This document shows, one piece after another, positions 6,278-13,450 of a stretch of DNA of 20,069 nucleotides. Numbering within the stretch: the first letter of the stretch is position 1; every line of letters begins with the position of its first letter. Source of the stretch: JACVRW01 sp035645115. GTDB taxonomy: Bacteria > Actinomycetota > Thermoleophilia > Solirubrobacterales > Thermoleophilaceae. A program made the translations under genes and the position numbers. The notes beneath the pieces were generated by a model. That model saw nothing but the letters and a program-made list of their open reading frames with translations. It did not search any database and had not been told where the DNA came from. Location: the NCBI GenBank assembly GCA_035645115.1, contig DASQNF010000055.1:1-20069 (forward strand). The letters are read 5' to 3'.

Positions 6278-7281
6278 GCCGCCGCCTGCCGCCGCTCGTC
6301 GCCGTCCTCGCCGCGGCGCTGCTGCTCGCGGCCTGCGGAGAAAAGGAGGAGCAACTCGAGCCGGCGGGCTCGAAGCGGGTCGAGCTGATGCTCGACTATT
6401 TCCCGAACGCCGACCACGCCGGCATCTACGCGGCACAGGCCGCGGGCTACTTCGAGCAGGCGGGGCTCGACGTAGAGATCCGCCAGCCGCCCGACCCGGC
6501 GGCGCCGATCAAGCAGGTGGCGGCCGGGCGAGTGGACCTCGCGATCTCCTACGAGCCGGAGCTGCTGCGGGCGCGCGACCAGGGCCTGCCCGTGGTGAGC
6601 GTGGCGGCGCTCGTCCAGGAGCCGCTCACCTCGATCATCTCGCTGCCGGAGGCGAAGATCCGCAGGCCGGCGGACCTGAGGCGCAAGACGGTGGGCACGG
6701 CGGGGATCGACTACCAGTCCGCCTACCTGCGCACGATCCTGGCCGATGCGGGCGTCGAGGCGGACTCGGTCCGAGAGCGCAACGTCGGCTTCAGCCTCAC
6801 CCCCGCGCTGCTCACCGGCAGGGTCGACGCCGTGCTGGGCGCGTTCTGGAACTACGAGGGCACCGAGCTGCGCCTGAAGGGCAAGCGCCCGCGCGTGATC
6901 CGCATGGACGACGCGGGCGTGCCGAGCTACGACGAGCTCGTGCTGGTGGCGCCGGAGCGCTCGCTCGAGGCGAACGCCGCCAAGCTGCGGGCCTTCATCG
7001 GCGCCCTCTCGCGCGGCACCCGCGACCTGCGTGCGAACCCGGACGCGGCGATCGAGGGCCTGCTCGAGGCGAACCGGGACCTAGACCCGGAGCTCCAGCG
7101 CGCGGTCCTGGAGGAGACGCTGCCGCTCTTCTTCCCACCCGAGGGCAGGCCCTACGGCTGGCAGGACCCCGAGCAGTGGGACGCCTTCTCGGCCTGGATG
7201 AGGGACAACGGGCTGCTCGAGCGGGCGCCCGACCCGCGCGCCGCGTTCGACAACGGGCTGCTGCCGGGAGCCGGGCTGTAG
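6274..7281 (+). CDS. thiY: Thiamine-precursor ABC transporter, substrate-binding lipoprotein (NMT1/THI5-like)
   Basis: A 335-aa extracytoplasmic binding lipoprotein. The signal peptide is MSRRLPPLVAVLAAALLLAAC with lipobox LLAAC, so Cys21 would be lipidated. The mature part opens with VELMLDYFPNADHAGIYAAQ and GYFEQAGLDVEIRQPPDP, the hallmark of NMT1/THI5-like pyrimidine binding proteins. Further conserved stretches are QVAAGRVDLAISYEPELL, GTAGIDYQSAYLRTIL and DAVLGAFWNYEG. AAGGAG precedes the ATG, which overlaps the permease stop. Family knowledge plus the TPP riboswitch point to a thiamine pyrimidine precursor; the exact ligand cannot be told from sequence. The gene ends 6 bp from the convergent msrB. 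Confidence 0.92.
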   Translation: MSRRLPPLVAVLAAALLLAACGEKEEQLEPAGSKRVELMLDYFPNADHAGIYAAQAAGYFEQAGLDVEIRQPPDPAAPIKQVAAGRVDLAISYEPELLRARDQGLPVVSVAALVQEPLTSIISLPEAKIRRPADLRRKTVGTAGIDYQSAYLRTILADAGVEADSVRERNVGFSLTPALLTGRVDAVLGAFWNYEGTELRLKGKRPRVIRMDDAGVPSYDELVLVAPERSLEANAAKLRAFIGALSRGTRDLRANPDAAIEGLLEANRDLDPELQRAVLEETLPLFFPPEGRPYGWQDPEQWDAFSAWMRDNGLLERAPDPRAAFDNGLLPGAGL

Positions 7282-7287
7282 CGGCGG

Positions 7288-7689
7288 CTAGCCGGAGCCG
7301 TTCTCGTCCAGCTCGAGCGCGACCGAGTTGATGCAGTAGCGCTCGCCCGTGGGACCCGGGCCGTCCGGGAACACGTGGCCGAGGTGACCGCCGCAGCGGG
7401 CGCAGCTGACCTCGGTGCGGAACATGCCGTGAGAGCGGTCCTCGTGCAGCTCCACCGCGTCGCCGAGCGCCGGCTCGGTGAAGCTCGGCCAGCCGCTGCC
7501 GGAGTCGAACTTGGCGTCCGAGCCGAACAGCTCGTTGCCGCAGGCGCCGCAGCGGTAGATCCCGTCGGCCTTCGAGTACGTGTACGCGCCGGTGAACGGC
7601 GGCTCGGTGCCCTTCTGGCGAAGGACGTGGTAGCGCTCGGAGGACAGCTCCTCGCGCCACTGCTGCTCTGTCTTCTCGATCTTCTCCAT
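7288..7689 (-). CDS. msrB: Peptide-methionine (R)-S-oxide reductase
   Basis: A 133-aa MsrB that reduces the R-sulfoxide of methionine in oxidised proteins. The zinc site is complete: Cys47/Cys50 in RCGACG and Cys96/Cys99 in CARCGG. The active site GHVFPDGPGPTGERYCINS carries catalytic Cys119. The position often occupied by a resolving Cys (SGCGWPSF) is Ser here (SGSGWPSF), the form that thioredoxin is thought to reduce directly. The length is normal for the family. It lies 30 bp downstream of the AlkA-like gene on the same strand and may be the last gene of that run, which would group oxidative and alkylation damage repair. Confidence 0.96.
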   Translation of the reverse strand: MEKIEKTEQQWREELSSERYHVLRQKGTEPPFTGAYTYSKADGIYRCGACGNELFGSDAKFDSGSGWPSFTEPALGDAVELHEDRSHGMFRTEVSCARCGGHLGHVFPDGPGPTGERYCINSVALELDENGSG

Positions 7690-7719
7690 CGGCCTGACGT
7701 CGATGGTAGGGGGTCCGGG

Positions 7720-8553
7720 TTACAGGCCCCTTACGTGGCGGCGCTGCAGCGCGTACCAGCCGGCGAGGGCCGCCCACTCCTCGTAGGGCGCGAAGAACTC
7801 CCGCACCTCGGCCTCGCTGGCGCGCCTTCCCAGGCCGGCCAGGCGACCGACCAGCTTCACGTAGGCGAGGTCGAGCGCGGGCAGCATGTCGTCGCGGCCC
7901 TGGCCCTCGAACGCGAGCATCTCGATCGTCCAGTTGCCGATGTTCGGGATCGCGAGCAGGCGCCGCCAGGACGGCTCGTGGCGGGCCAGGTCGGCGCGCC
8001 CCGAGGCCACCTCGCGGGCGGCGCGCACGAGCGCTATCGAGCGCTTCGGGGCGAGCCCGCAGGCGTCTAGCTCCGCCGGCGAGCGCCCCGCCAGGTGAGC
8101 GGCCGAGGGCGGCGCCACGAGCGATCCGCAGGCGCTTCGCCGCCCGTGGCGGCGGACGATCGAGCGCTCGATCGCGGCGGCCCTGCGCGATTCGATCAGC
8201 TGCTCGCAGACCGCCCAGGCGAGCGCCTCGAAGGGCTCGGGGCGCCGCCGCGGGCGCAGCCACGGACGCGCGCGGATCACCGGGCCGATCAGCGGATCGC
8301 GGCGGAAGCGCCGGTGGAACGCGGAGACGTCGTGGTCGGTGCCGAGAGCGAAGCGCATCCGCTCGATGCCCGCGGCCGCCGCCTCGCGGGTCTCCGCCCG
8401 GGCGCTGAAGCGCACGGCGCCGGCGGCCCGCCACGCGCACACCACCACCTGCTCGTCGCCGATCCAGAGCGCCCGCGCGAGCGCCTCCCCGCGGCGCACG
8501 AGCACGCCGTCCCGGCCCGCCCCCGGCAGCCGGTAGGGCGGCGACGGGACCAC
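7720..8553 (-). CDS. AlkA-like DNA-3-methyladenine glycosylase (HhH-GPD)
   Basis: A 277-aa HhH-GPD DNA glycosylase resembling AlkA, which excises alkylated purines. The N-terminal about 100 residues match the AlkA-type beta domain in style (VVVCAWRAAGAVRFSARA, DHDVSAFHRRFRRDPLIGPVI). PFEALAWAVCEQLIE begins the helical domain. The helix-hairpin-helix is LLAIPNIGNWTIEML and the catalytic Asp is in MLPALDLAYVKLVG. GTG 8553 is chosen as the first start in frame after the upstream gene's stop, with a weak purine-rich site before it; the gap to the upstream small membrane gene is 17 bp. Substrate range (3-methyladenine or others) is inference. Confidence 0.87.
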   Translation of the reverse strand: MVPSPPYRLPGAGRDGVLVRRGEALARALWIGDEQVVVCAWRAAGAVRFSARAETREAAAAGIERMRFALGTDHDVSAFHRRFRRDPLIGPVIRARPWLRPRRRPEPFEALAWAVCEQLIESRRAAAIERSIVRRHGRRSACGSLVAPPSAAHLAGRSPAELDACGLAPKRSIALVRAAREVASGRADLARHEPSWRRLLAIPNIGNWTIEMLAFEGQGRDDMLPALDLAYVKLVGRLAGLGRRASEAEVREFFAPYEEWAALAGWYALQRRHVRGL

Positions 8554-8570
8554 GTCCTGCTCGAGGCCGG

Positions 8571-8879
8571 CTATCGGTCCTTGAGGAGGTGGATGTCCAC
8601 GAGGAAGGAGCGGGAGCCGGCCACTTCGACCTTCTTGCCCCGCCGGCCCCCCCGCCCGAGCCGCAGCGACGCCGCCGCCTTCGGCCGCCGCAGGATCTTC
8701 ACGAGCACGAAGCTGATCACCCCGAGCAGGAAGCCGCCGGTGGCGGCGGTGACCGTGGCGGGCAGCGAGATCTCGCTTCGCGGCCCGACCACGCGCGGCT
8801 CCGCGAGCACCGGCAGCGCGCGGACCTCGGCCTGCTGCTCGGGCGGACCCGGGTCCGGGACGGGGGCGTGGTCGGGCAC
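8571..8879 (-). CDS. Hypothetical single-pass membrane protein
   Basis: I do not recognise a family. From GTG 8879 the 102-aa product has a Pro/acidic N-terminal tail (about 40 residues), one transmembrane helix (about 41-63, TAATGGFLLGVISFVLVKIL), a strongly basic stretch (RRPKAAASLRLGRGGRRGKK) and a hydrophobic/basic end SFLVDIHLLKDR. The positive-inside rule places the C-terminus in the cytoplasm. It lies 35 bp after the N-acyltransferase and 17 bp before the glycosylase on the same strand, so it is probably in the same transcript. The basic C-terminal tail could bind nucleic acid or acidic lipid; that is a guess. Confidence 0.65.
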   Translation of the reverse strand: MPDHAPVPDPGPPEQQAEVRALPVLAEPRVVGPRSEISLPATVTAATGGFLLGVISFVLVKILRRPKAAASLRLGRGGRRGKKVEVAGSRSFLVDIHLLKDR

Positions 8880-8914
8880 GGACGCGGGAGTGTAGCGCCC
8901 GCCCGGACGCGACC

Positions 8915-10039
8915 CTAGAGCGGCATCTCGTAGACCCTGAAGCGCTTCACGATCCGACCGCCCATCGCCTTCATCGCGCGGTTCATGGCCTTGTTCGTCT
9001 CGAGGATCCAGCCCATCTCGCCGCCCTTCACGCGCGTGCGGGCGGCCATCTCGAAGTGCTCGGCGTAGAGGCCCGCCGCCACGCCGGTGTGCTGGTATGC
9101 CGGCCTGACGCCGAGGAAGCCCACGCGCACGCGGTTCACGTTCCGCCTGCGGTTCAGGTAGTGCCACCAGCCGAGCGGCAGCAGCCGGCCGCCCATCAGC
9201 TTCAGGACCTGGTTGATGTCCGGCACGCTGATCGCCACGCCGACCGTCTTGCCGGCGGAGTCCTCGGCGACCATGAACCAGTCCCGGTCGAACACGAGCT
9301 GTAGCTCCCGGGCGTATGCGTCGAGGTCGGCCTTCGAGTAGGGCACGAAGCCCCAATTGCGGGACCACGCCTCGTTGTAGATCTCGGCGAACGCGTCGAG
9401 CTCGCGGCGCAGCCGCCTCCTCGTCATCTTCCGGACCCTGATGCCGTGCTTGGGCTCGAGCGACTCGGCCAGCTCCCAGATGATCGGCATCACCTTGTCG
9501 CGGTCGGAGATGTGGAGCTCCCACATGAAGAGGTCGATCGCCTTTTCGAGGCCGGCCTCGTCGCAGAGCCGTGCGTAGTAGGGCGGGTGCCAGGGCTGGC
9601 GGACCATGGGAGGGCGCTCGTAGCCCTCGATCAACACCCCGCTCTCCTCGTTCATCGAGAAGTCCATCGGTCCGACCATGCGCTCCCGGCCGCGCTCGCG
9701 CAGCCAGCCGGCGGCCGCATCGAGCAGCGCGCGCATCGCCTCGGGGTCCTCCTCGAGCTCGAGGAACCCGAACATCCCCCAGGCGTTCCCGTGGAACTCG
9801 TTGAAGGCCAGGTCGATCTGCGCGCTCACGCGCCCCACCACCCGCCCCTCGCGCCGGGCCAGGAACAGCTCCGCCTCGCCGTGCTCGAAGAACGCGTTGA
9901 ATCGCGGATCCAGGAACAGCCGGCGCTCGATCCGCAGGTGGGGCACCCACAGCTCCGCGTTAGAGTGCAGGCGGTACGGGAGCTCGACGAACTCGCGCCG
10001 GTCGCGGCGCGAGCTGACGGGCGACACCTCCACCGACAC
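8915..10039 (-). CDS. BcerS/YghO-like N-acyltransferase (possible bacterial ceramide synthase)
   Basis: A 374-aa protein of the GNAT-fold family that includes E. coli YghO and, from memory, the bacterial ceramide synthase of Caulobacter. Recognisable segments are ELWVPHLRIERRLFLDPRFN, FFEHGEAELFLARREGRVVG, FGFLELEEDPEAMRALLDAA, GPMDFSMNEESGVLIEGYE, PPYYARLCDEAGLEKAIDL and, near the C-terminus, VGFLGVRPAYQHTGVAAGLY, which is the acyl-CoA loop with His in place of a usual Gly-neighbour residue. GTG 10039 is chosen (others at 10033, 10027) since upstream sequence belongs to the divergent gene; CATATA lies 12 nt before it. The divergent neighbour is a serine-palmitoyltransferase-like enzyme, so N-acylation of a long-chain base is the most economical role. 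A different amine acceptor is possible. Confidence 0.75.
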   Translation of the reverse strand: MSVEVSPVSSRRDRREFVELPYRLHSNAELWVPHLRIERRLFLDPRFNAFFEHGEAELFLARREGRVVGRVSAQIDLAFNEFHGNAWGMFGFLELEEDPEAMRALLDAAAGWLRERGRERMVGPMDFSMNEESGVLIEGYERPPMVRQPWHPPYYARLCDEAGLEKAIDLFMWELHISDRDKVMPIIWELAESLEPKHGIRVRKMTRRRLRRELDAFAEIYNEAWSRNWGFVPYSKADLDAYARELQLVFDRDWFMVAEDSAGKTVGVAISVPDINQVLKLMGGRLLPLGWWHYLNRRRNVNRVRVGFLGVRPAYQHTGVAAGLYAEHFEMAARTRVKGGEMGWILETNKAMNRAMKAMGGRIVKRFRVYEMPL

Positions 10040-10054
10040 GGCGCCGGACCCTAT

Positions 10055-11305
10055 ATGCCCACGGCTATCGATCTCTTCGAGAAGGCACGGCGCCACGAGC
10101 GCCTGGAGCAGCTCCAGGCGGCGCGCGAGCACGACCTGATGCCGTACTTCAGGGTGCTGGAGGGACCGACCGGCCCGGTGGTCGAGATGGAGGGCGCCGA
10201 GCGCGTCATGCTCGGCTCGAACAACTACCTCGGCCTGACCGGCGACGAGCGCGTCAAGCAGGCGGCCCGGGAAGCGCTCGAGCGGTACGGCACCGGTCTC
10301 ACGGGCTCGCGCTTCCTGAACGGCACGCTCGACCTGCACCTCGTGCTCGAGCGCGAGCTGGCCGACTGGATGGGGACCGAGGACGCGATCGTCTACACCA
10401 CCGGCTACCTCGCCAACACCGGCGCGATCGGCACCCTGCTCGACCCCGGGGACACGGTCATCTGCGACTCCGGTGACCACGCCTCGATCCTCGACGCGGT
10501 GTCGCTCTCGCGCGCCCGCATCCGCCCCTTCCGCCACGGCCGGCTCGACAAGCTGGAGACGATGCTGCAGCGCGCCGCCTCCGATGGCGGCGGCGTGCTC
10601 GTGGTCGTTGACGGCGTGTTCTCGATGGAGGGCGACCTCGCCGCGCTCGGTGAGGTCACCGCGCTCTGCCGCGAGCACGGCGCGCGCCTGATGGTGGACG
10701 AGGCCCACGGCGTGGGCGTGCTGGGTGCGCGCGGCGCCGGCGCCTGTGAGCTGCTGGACGTGGAGGACGAGGTGGACCTGCGGATGGGCACCTTCTCCAA
10801 GTCGCTCGCCTCCTGCGGCGGGTTCATCGCCGGCCCGCACGACGTGATCGACTTCCTGCGCGTCCAGTCGCGCTCGTTCATGTTCACGGCCGCCGCCGTG
10901 CCCGCCGCCGTGGGCGCCGCGCTCGGCGCGCTGCGTGTCATCCGCTCGGACGAGGGCCCGGCGCTGATGGCCAAGGTGCTCGAGAACGCCCGCTACCTGC
11001 ACGACGGCCTCGGCGCGCTCGGCTACCGGGTCATGGAGCCCCAGGCGCTGCCCGACGGCAGCGAGCTGATCACGCCGATCGTGCCCGTACTGATCGGGGA
11101 CGACTGGAAGGCGGTGCTGCTCTGGAAGGCGCTCTACGACGCCGGGGTGTTCGTGAACGTGGCGCTCTACCCGGCCGTCCAGCGCGGCGGGGCCCTGTTG
11201 CGGACGAGCGTGATGGCCACCCACGAGCGCGAGCACCTCGACCGCGCGCTCGCGAAGTTCGAGCAGGTCAAGGACGAGGTCGAGAAGGCCGCTCCACCGG
11301 TCTGA
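10055..11305 (+). CDS. spt: Serine palmitoyltransferase-like alpha-oxoamine synthase (PLP)
   Basis: A 416-aa fold-type I PLP enzyme that condenses an amino acid with an acyl thioester. Features: LGSNNYLGLTGDERV (52-66), GTGLTGSRFLNGTLDLH (79-95), PLP-stacking His141 in SGDHASILD, DGVFSMEGDLAAL (186-198), Asp215/His218 in VDEAHGVGVLG, and PLP Lys249 in MGTFSKSLASCGGFIAG. The TFSKS Lys context and the SVMATHEREHLD ending match serine palmitoyltransferases, as recalled from Bacteroides and Sphingomonas, rather than KBL or AONS (BioF); automated pipelines may still call it BioF/KBL, and no other bio genes are here. It is soluble, without a membrane anchor. No Shine-Dalgarno is seen before ATG 10055. 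Its 3' end overlaps the convergent eamA by 38 bp. Confidence 0.82.
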   Translation: MPTAIDLFEKARRHERLEQLQAAREHDLMPYFRVLEGPTGPVVEMEGAERVMLGSNNYLGLTGDERVKQAAREALERYGTGLTGSRFLNGTLDLHLVLERELADWMGTEDAIVYTTGYLANTGAIGTLLDPGDTVICDSGDHASILDAVSLSRARIRPFRHGRLDKLETMLQRAASDGGGVLVVVDGVFSMEGDLAALGEVTALCREHGARLMVDEAHGVGVLGARGAGACELLDVEDEVDLRMGTFSKSLASCGGFIAGPHDVIDFLRVQSRSFMFTAAAVPAAVGAALGALRVIRSDEGPALMAKVLENARYLHDGLGALGYRVMEPQALPDGSELITPIVPVLIGDDWKAVLLWKALYDAGVFVNVALYPAVQRGGALLRTSVMATHEREHLDRALAKFEQVKDEVEKAAPPV

Positions 11306-12254
11306 GCCGGGCGGGGGTCGCAACGGCGCGGGCCGGGCCGGGCGCGGCGCGGCCGGAGGAGCGGCGCGGCAGTCGGCCGGCCAGGGCGGCCAAGCCGGGC
11401 GGCACGCGACCGTCGGTGGATAGCCAGGAGCCGGCCAGGATCAGGAGCAGGCCGGCCACCGCGCCGGTGGTGACCTCCTCGCCCAGGATTGCCACGCCGA
11501 GCGCGAGCGCGACGATCGGGTTCACGTAGGTGATCACGGTCGCGCGGCTCGGCCCGGCCTCGGCGATCAGCCGGAAGAAGAGCAGGAACGCGAGCGCCGA
11601 GCAGATCAGCCCGAGCGCCACGATCGAGGCGATCGCCTCGGCCGACGGCGTCTCGGTGGGCATGTCCGCTACGCCGAACGGGAGCAGCATCAGCGTCGCG
11701 ATCGTGATTGCCGCCGTGATCGGGCCGAGCGGGTCGACGTCGGCGAAGTGGCGCTTTACGAGCATCGGCCCGACCGCGTAGCCGAACGCGGCGAGCAGCA
11801 CGGCGCCCGCCCCGAGCAGCTCGCCGGAGCGCCCGCCGATGTCGATGCCCACGAGCACGACCACGCCCAGCAGGCCGACCAGCATCCCGGCGAAGCGCGC
11901 GCGTGTGGGCCGCTCGGAGTGGTCGAAGCGCAGCGCCAGCAGCGCCACGAACAGCGGCACGGTGGCGATCAGTATCGCCGTGAGCGACGAGGACACGCGC
12001 TGCTCGCCAAAGCCGATCAGCGGCCACGGGATCGCCATCTCGACAGCGGCGAAGGCGAGCAGCGGCCGCATGCGCAGTCCGCGGAAGGCGCCGAGCCTGA
12101 TGGCCACCGGCAGCAGCACCGCTGCGGCGAGCGCCAGCCGCGACCAGGCCACGAACCCCGGCGACATCTCCTCCACGGCGATCTTGATGAACAGGTAGGG
12201 CGTGCCCCAGACAACCGACACCGCCGCGAACAGGGCCCAGGCGCGGGCGCTCAC
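11268..12254 (-). CDS. EamA/DMT-family transporter
   Basis: A 328-aa drug/metabolite exporter with the two-repeat EamA layout and about 10 transmembrane helices. Signature stretches are SVVWGTPYLFIKIAVEE in helix 1, SLTAILIATVPLFVALLA closing repeat one, and ALAFLLFFRLIAEAGPSRA with TYVNPIVALALGVAILGEE closing repeat two. A Pro/Arg-rich cytoplasmic tail of about 45 residues follows the last helix, and its codons overlap the 3' end of spt. GTG 12254 overlaps the azlD stop (GTGA), so it is the last gene of the azlC-azlD-eamA operon. Export of an amino acid or related metabolite is inferred from this context. Confidence 0.9.
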   Translation of the reverse strand: MSARAWALFAAVSVVWGTPYLFIKIAVEEMSPGFVAWSRLALAAAVLLPVAIRLGAFRGLRMRPLLAFAAVEMAIPWPLIGFGEQRVSSSLTAILIATVPLFVALLALRFDHSERPTRARFAGMLVGLLGVVVLVGIDIGGRSGELLGAGAVLLAAFGYAVGPMLVKRHFADVDPLGPITAAITIATLMLLPFGVADMPTETPSAEAIASIVALGLICSALAFLLFFRLIAEAGPSRATVITYVNPIVALALGVAILGEEVTTGAVAGLLLILAGSWLSTDGRVPPGLAALAGRLPRRSSGRAAPGPARAVATPARLRPVERPSRPRP

Positions 12255-12559
12255 GCGAGCGCCCTCAGGAGGCCGGCGGTCACGGCCGCCACCGCCACCA
12301 CGACGAGGATCGGCGCCCGCAGGGCGATCGCCGCCGCCGCGGCCACGAGGCCGGCGCCGCGCTCGTCGAGCACGAGCTGCTCGTCGTCGGCGAAGGCCTG
12401 GGTGGCCACGAGCGCGGCCAGCAGGGCCGGCCCGAGCAGCTCGACCACGCGGCCGGCGCGCACGGGCAGCTCGCGCTGGCCGGCCAGTACCGGGCCGGTG
12501 GCCTTGATCAGGACCGTGGCGAGCCCGATCGCGATCACGCATGTCCACGCGACGCTCAC
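12251..12559 (-). CDS. azlD: AzlD-family branched-chain amino acid exporter subunit
   Basis: A 102-aa hydrophobic protein of the AzlD family, the small partner of AzlC in branched-chain amino acid (and azaleucine) efflux. It has about four helices: residues 3-23, 41-58, 69-81 and 83-99. Family-like features are the early GLATVLIKATGPVLAG and the central ELLGPALLAALVATQAF, in which the PALLAAL pattern is conserved. The GTG start overlaps the azlC stop and its stop overlaps the eamA start, both as GTGA, implying translational coupling and fixed stoichiometry. Confidence 0.88.
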   Translation of the reverse strand: MSVAWTCVIAIGLATVLIKATGPVLAGQRELPVRAGRVVELLGPALLAALVATQAFADDEQLVLDERGAGLVAAAAAIALRAPILVVVAVAAVTAGLLRALA

Positions 12560-13320
12560 GCGGCGGCCTCACTGCGGCTTCCCGGCGCTCCGCGACTCGA
12601 GCGCCCGCCGCGGGCTGCCTCGCGGCGCAGCGGGCGCCTCGGCAGCAGGCCGACCGCGGCCGCCAGCGTGGCGGCCATCACGGGCACGCCCGCCGGCGCC
12701 ACCGGCGTCAGCAGCAGCGCCAGCCCGGCGCCGCCAAGGGCGGCCGCGAGGGCGTTGCGGGTGGCGATCAGGGGCAGCGTCAGGGCGAGGAAGAGCGCCG
12801 GGAAGGCGGCGTCGAGACCGAGCGCGGCGGGATCCCCGAGGCTCGCCCCGGCGAGCACGCCGACCGTGGTGCCGGCAACCCACACGGGGTACAGGAGCAG
12901 GCCGGCGCCCACCATCCGTCGACGGTCGAAGCGGCCGACCTCCTGCGCGAGCGCCCAGCTCTCGTCCACGATCAGCTGAGACTCGAGCAGCCGCCGCAGC
13001 CGGCCGCCTTCGAACGAGCGCGCCGCGGCCAGGCCCATCGGGGCGTAGCGGGCGTTGAGGAGCACGGCGGCGCCCACCGCCGCCAGGGCCGTGCCCCCGG
13101 CGCCGATCACCGATACGGCCGCGAACTGGGCGGAGCCGCCAAAGGTGGTTGCGCTCATCACCACGGTGGCGAGCGGGTCGAAGCCCGCCGACCGCGCGAG
13201 CACCCCGAACGAGCTGCCGAATAGCAGGACCGCGGGCAGTAGCGGCAGCATCGCTCGCGCTCCCGCCAGGTAGGCGGAGCGCCGGCGGCTCCCTCGATCG
13301 GCTGCGCGCGGCTCGTTCAT
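12556..13320 (-). CDS. azlC: AzlC-family branched-chain amino acid exporter subunit
   Basis: A 254-aa AzlC/YgaZ-type membrane protein that with AzlD forms an amino acid exporter. Recognisable parts are PLLPAVLLFGSSFGVLARSA (first helix), SATTFGGSAQFAAVSVIGAG, VLLNARYAPMGLAAARSF (the N-x-R motif position) and LIVDESWALAQEV. About eight helices follow the usual pattern. The C-terminal tail after the last helix is Arg/Ser-rich (LLPRRPLRREAARGG). ATG 13320 gives MNEPRAADRGSRRR, a basic cytoplasmic N-terminus; no Shine-Dalgarno is visible. It heads the operon and is divergent from a CGNR regulator. Confidence 0.88.
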   Translation of the reverse strand: MNEPRAADRGSRRRSAYLAGARAMLPLLPAVLLFGSSFGVLARSAGFDPLATVVMSATTFGGSAQFAAVSVIGAGGTALAAVGAAVLLNARYAPMGLAAARSFEGGRLRRLLESQLIVDESWALAQEVGRFDRRRMVGAGLLLYPVWVAGTTVGVLAGASLGDPAALGLDAAFPALFLALTLPLIATRNALAAALGGAGLALLLTPVAPAGVPVMAATLAAAVGLLPRRPLRREAARGGRSSRGAPGSRSEAAA

Positions 13321-13380
13321 GGAGCCGAGCAGGCTAGTGGCGCCATGGAGGAACAGGGCTCTCAGTGGACTCGTTCGGTA

Positions 13381-13442
13381 ACCGTCAAAAGCATTATGCC
13401 GGATACTAACACCGTCTAAAGGGCTTTGCAAGTTACGACGGT
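13381..13442. repeat. ACCGTC operator-like repeats between azlC and the CGNR gene
   Basis: ACCGTCAAAAG (13381-13391) and ACCGTCTAAAG (13411-13421) are direct repeats exactly 30 bp apart, about three helical turns. GACGGT at 13437-13442 is a third copy in inverted orientation. The first is also the arm of a short palindrome CGGTAACCG (13376-13384). One copy sits near the predicted azlC transcription start, one near its -35 and one in the spacer of the CGNR promoter, as expected for an operator set. Confidence 0.45.
13393..13398 (-). promoter_or_regulatory. Candidate azlC -10 element (CATAAT)
   Basis: On the minus strand, CATAAT lies about 73 bp before the azlC ATG, and TTTAGA 16 bp upstream of it is a weak -35 match. 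This AT-richer island stands out in otherwise GC-rich DNA. The implied leader is about 65 nt. Confidence 0.4.
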
Positions 13443-13450
13443 GGTATGCT
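13442..13450 (+). promoter_or_regulatory. Extended -10 promoter of the CGNR regulator gene
   Basis: TGGTATGCT fits the extended -10 pattern TGnTATnnT. Six bases separate it from the GTG at 13457, so transcription would begin at or next to the start codon and the mRNA would be leaderless, in keeping with the lack of a Shine-Dalgarno site. Confidence 0.5.

Noticed and set aside
9446..10054. N-terminal extension of the SPT-like frame
   Set aside because: It is antisense to the acyltransferase and shows no SPT similarity; the real start is ATG 10055.
10055..11305. BioF (8-amino-7-oxononanoate synthase) or 2-amino-3-ketobutyrate ligase as the function
   Set aside because: The Lys motif TFSKS, the FSMEGD stretch and the MATHEREHLD end fit serine palmitoyltransferases better, and there are no biotin or threonine degradation genes here; not fully excluded.
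8915..11323. An 802-residue minus-strand open frame that would fuse the acyltransferase to an N-terminal extension
   Set aside because: The extra part is antisense to the SPT-like gene and has shadow composition; the family-like protein begins at about 10039.
13345..13419. A 24-codon plus-strand frame (MEEQGSQWTRSV...) in the azlC/CGNR intergenic region
   Set aside because: No ribosome binding site, and it runs through the AT-rich promoter and repeat region; chance frame more likely.
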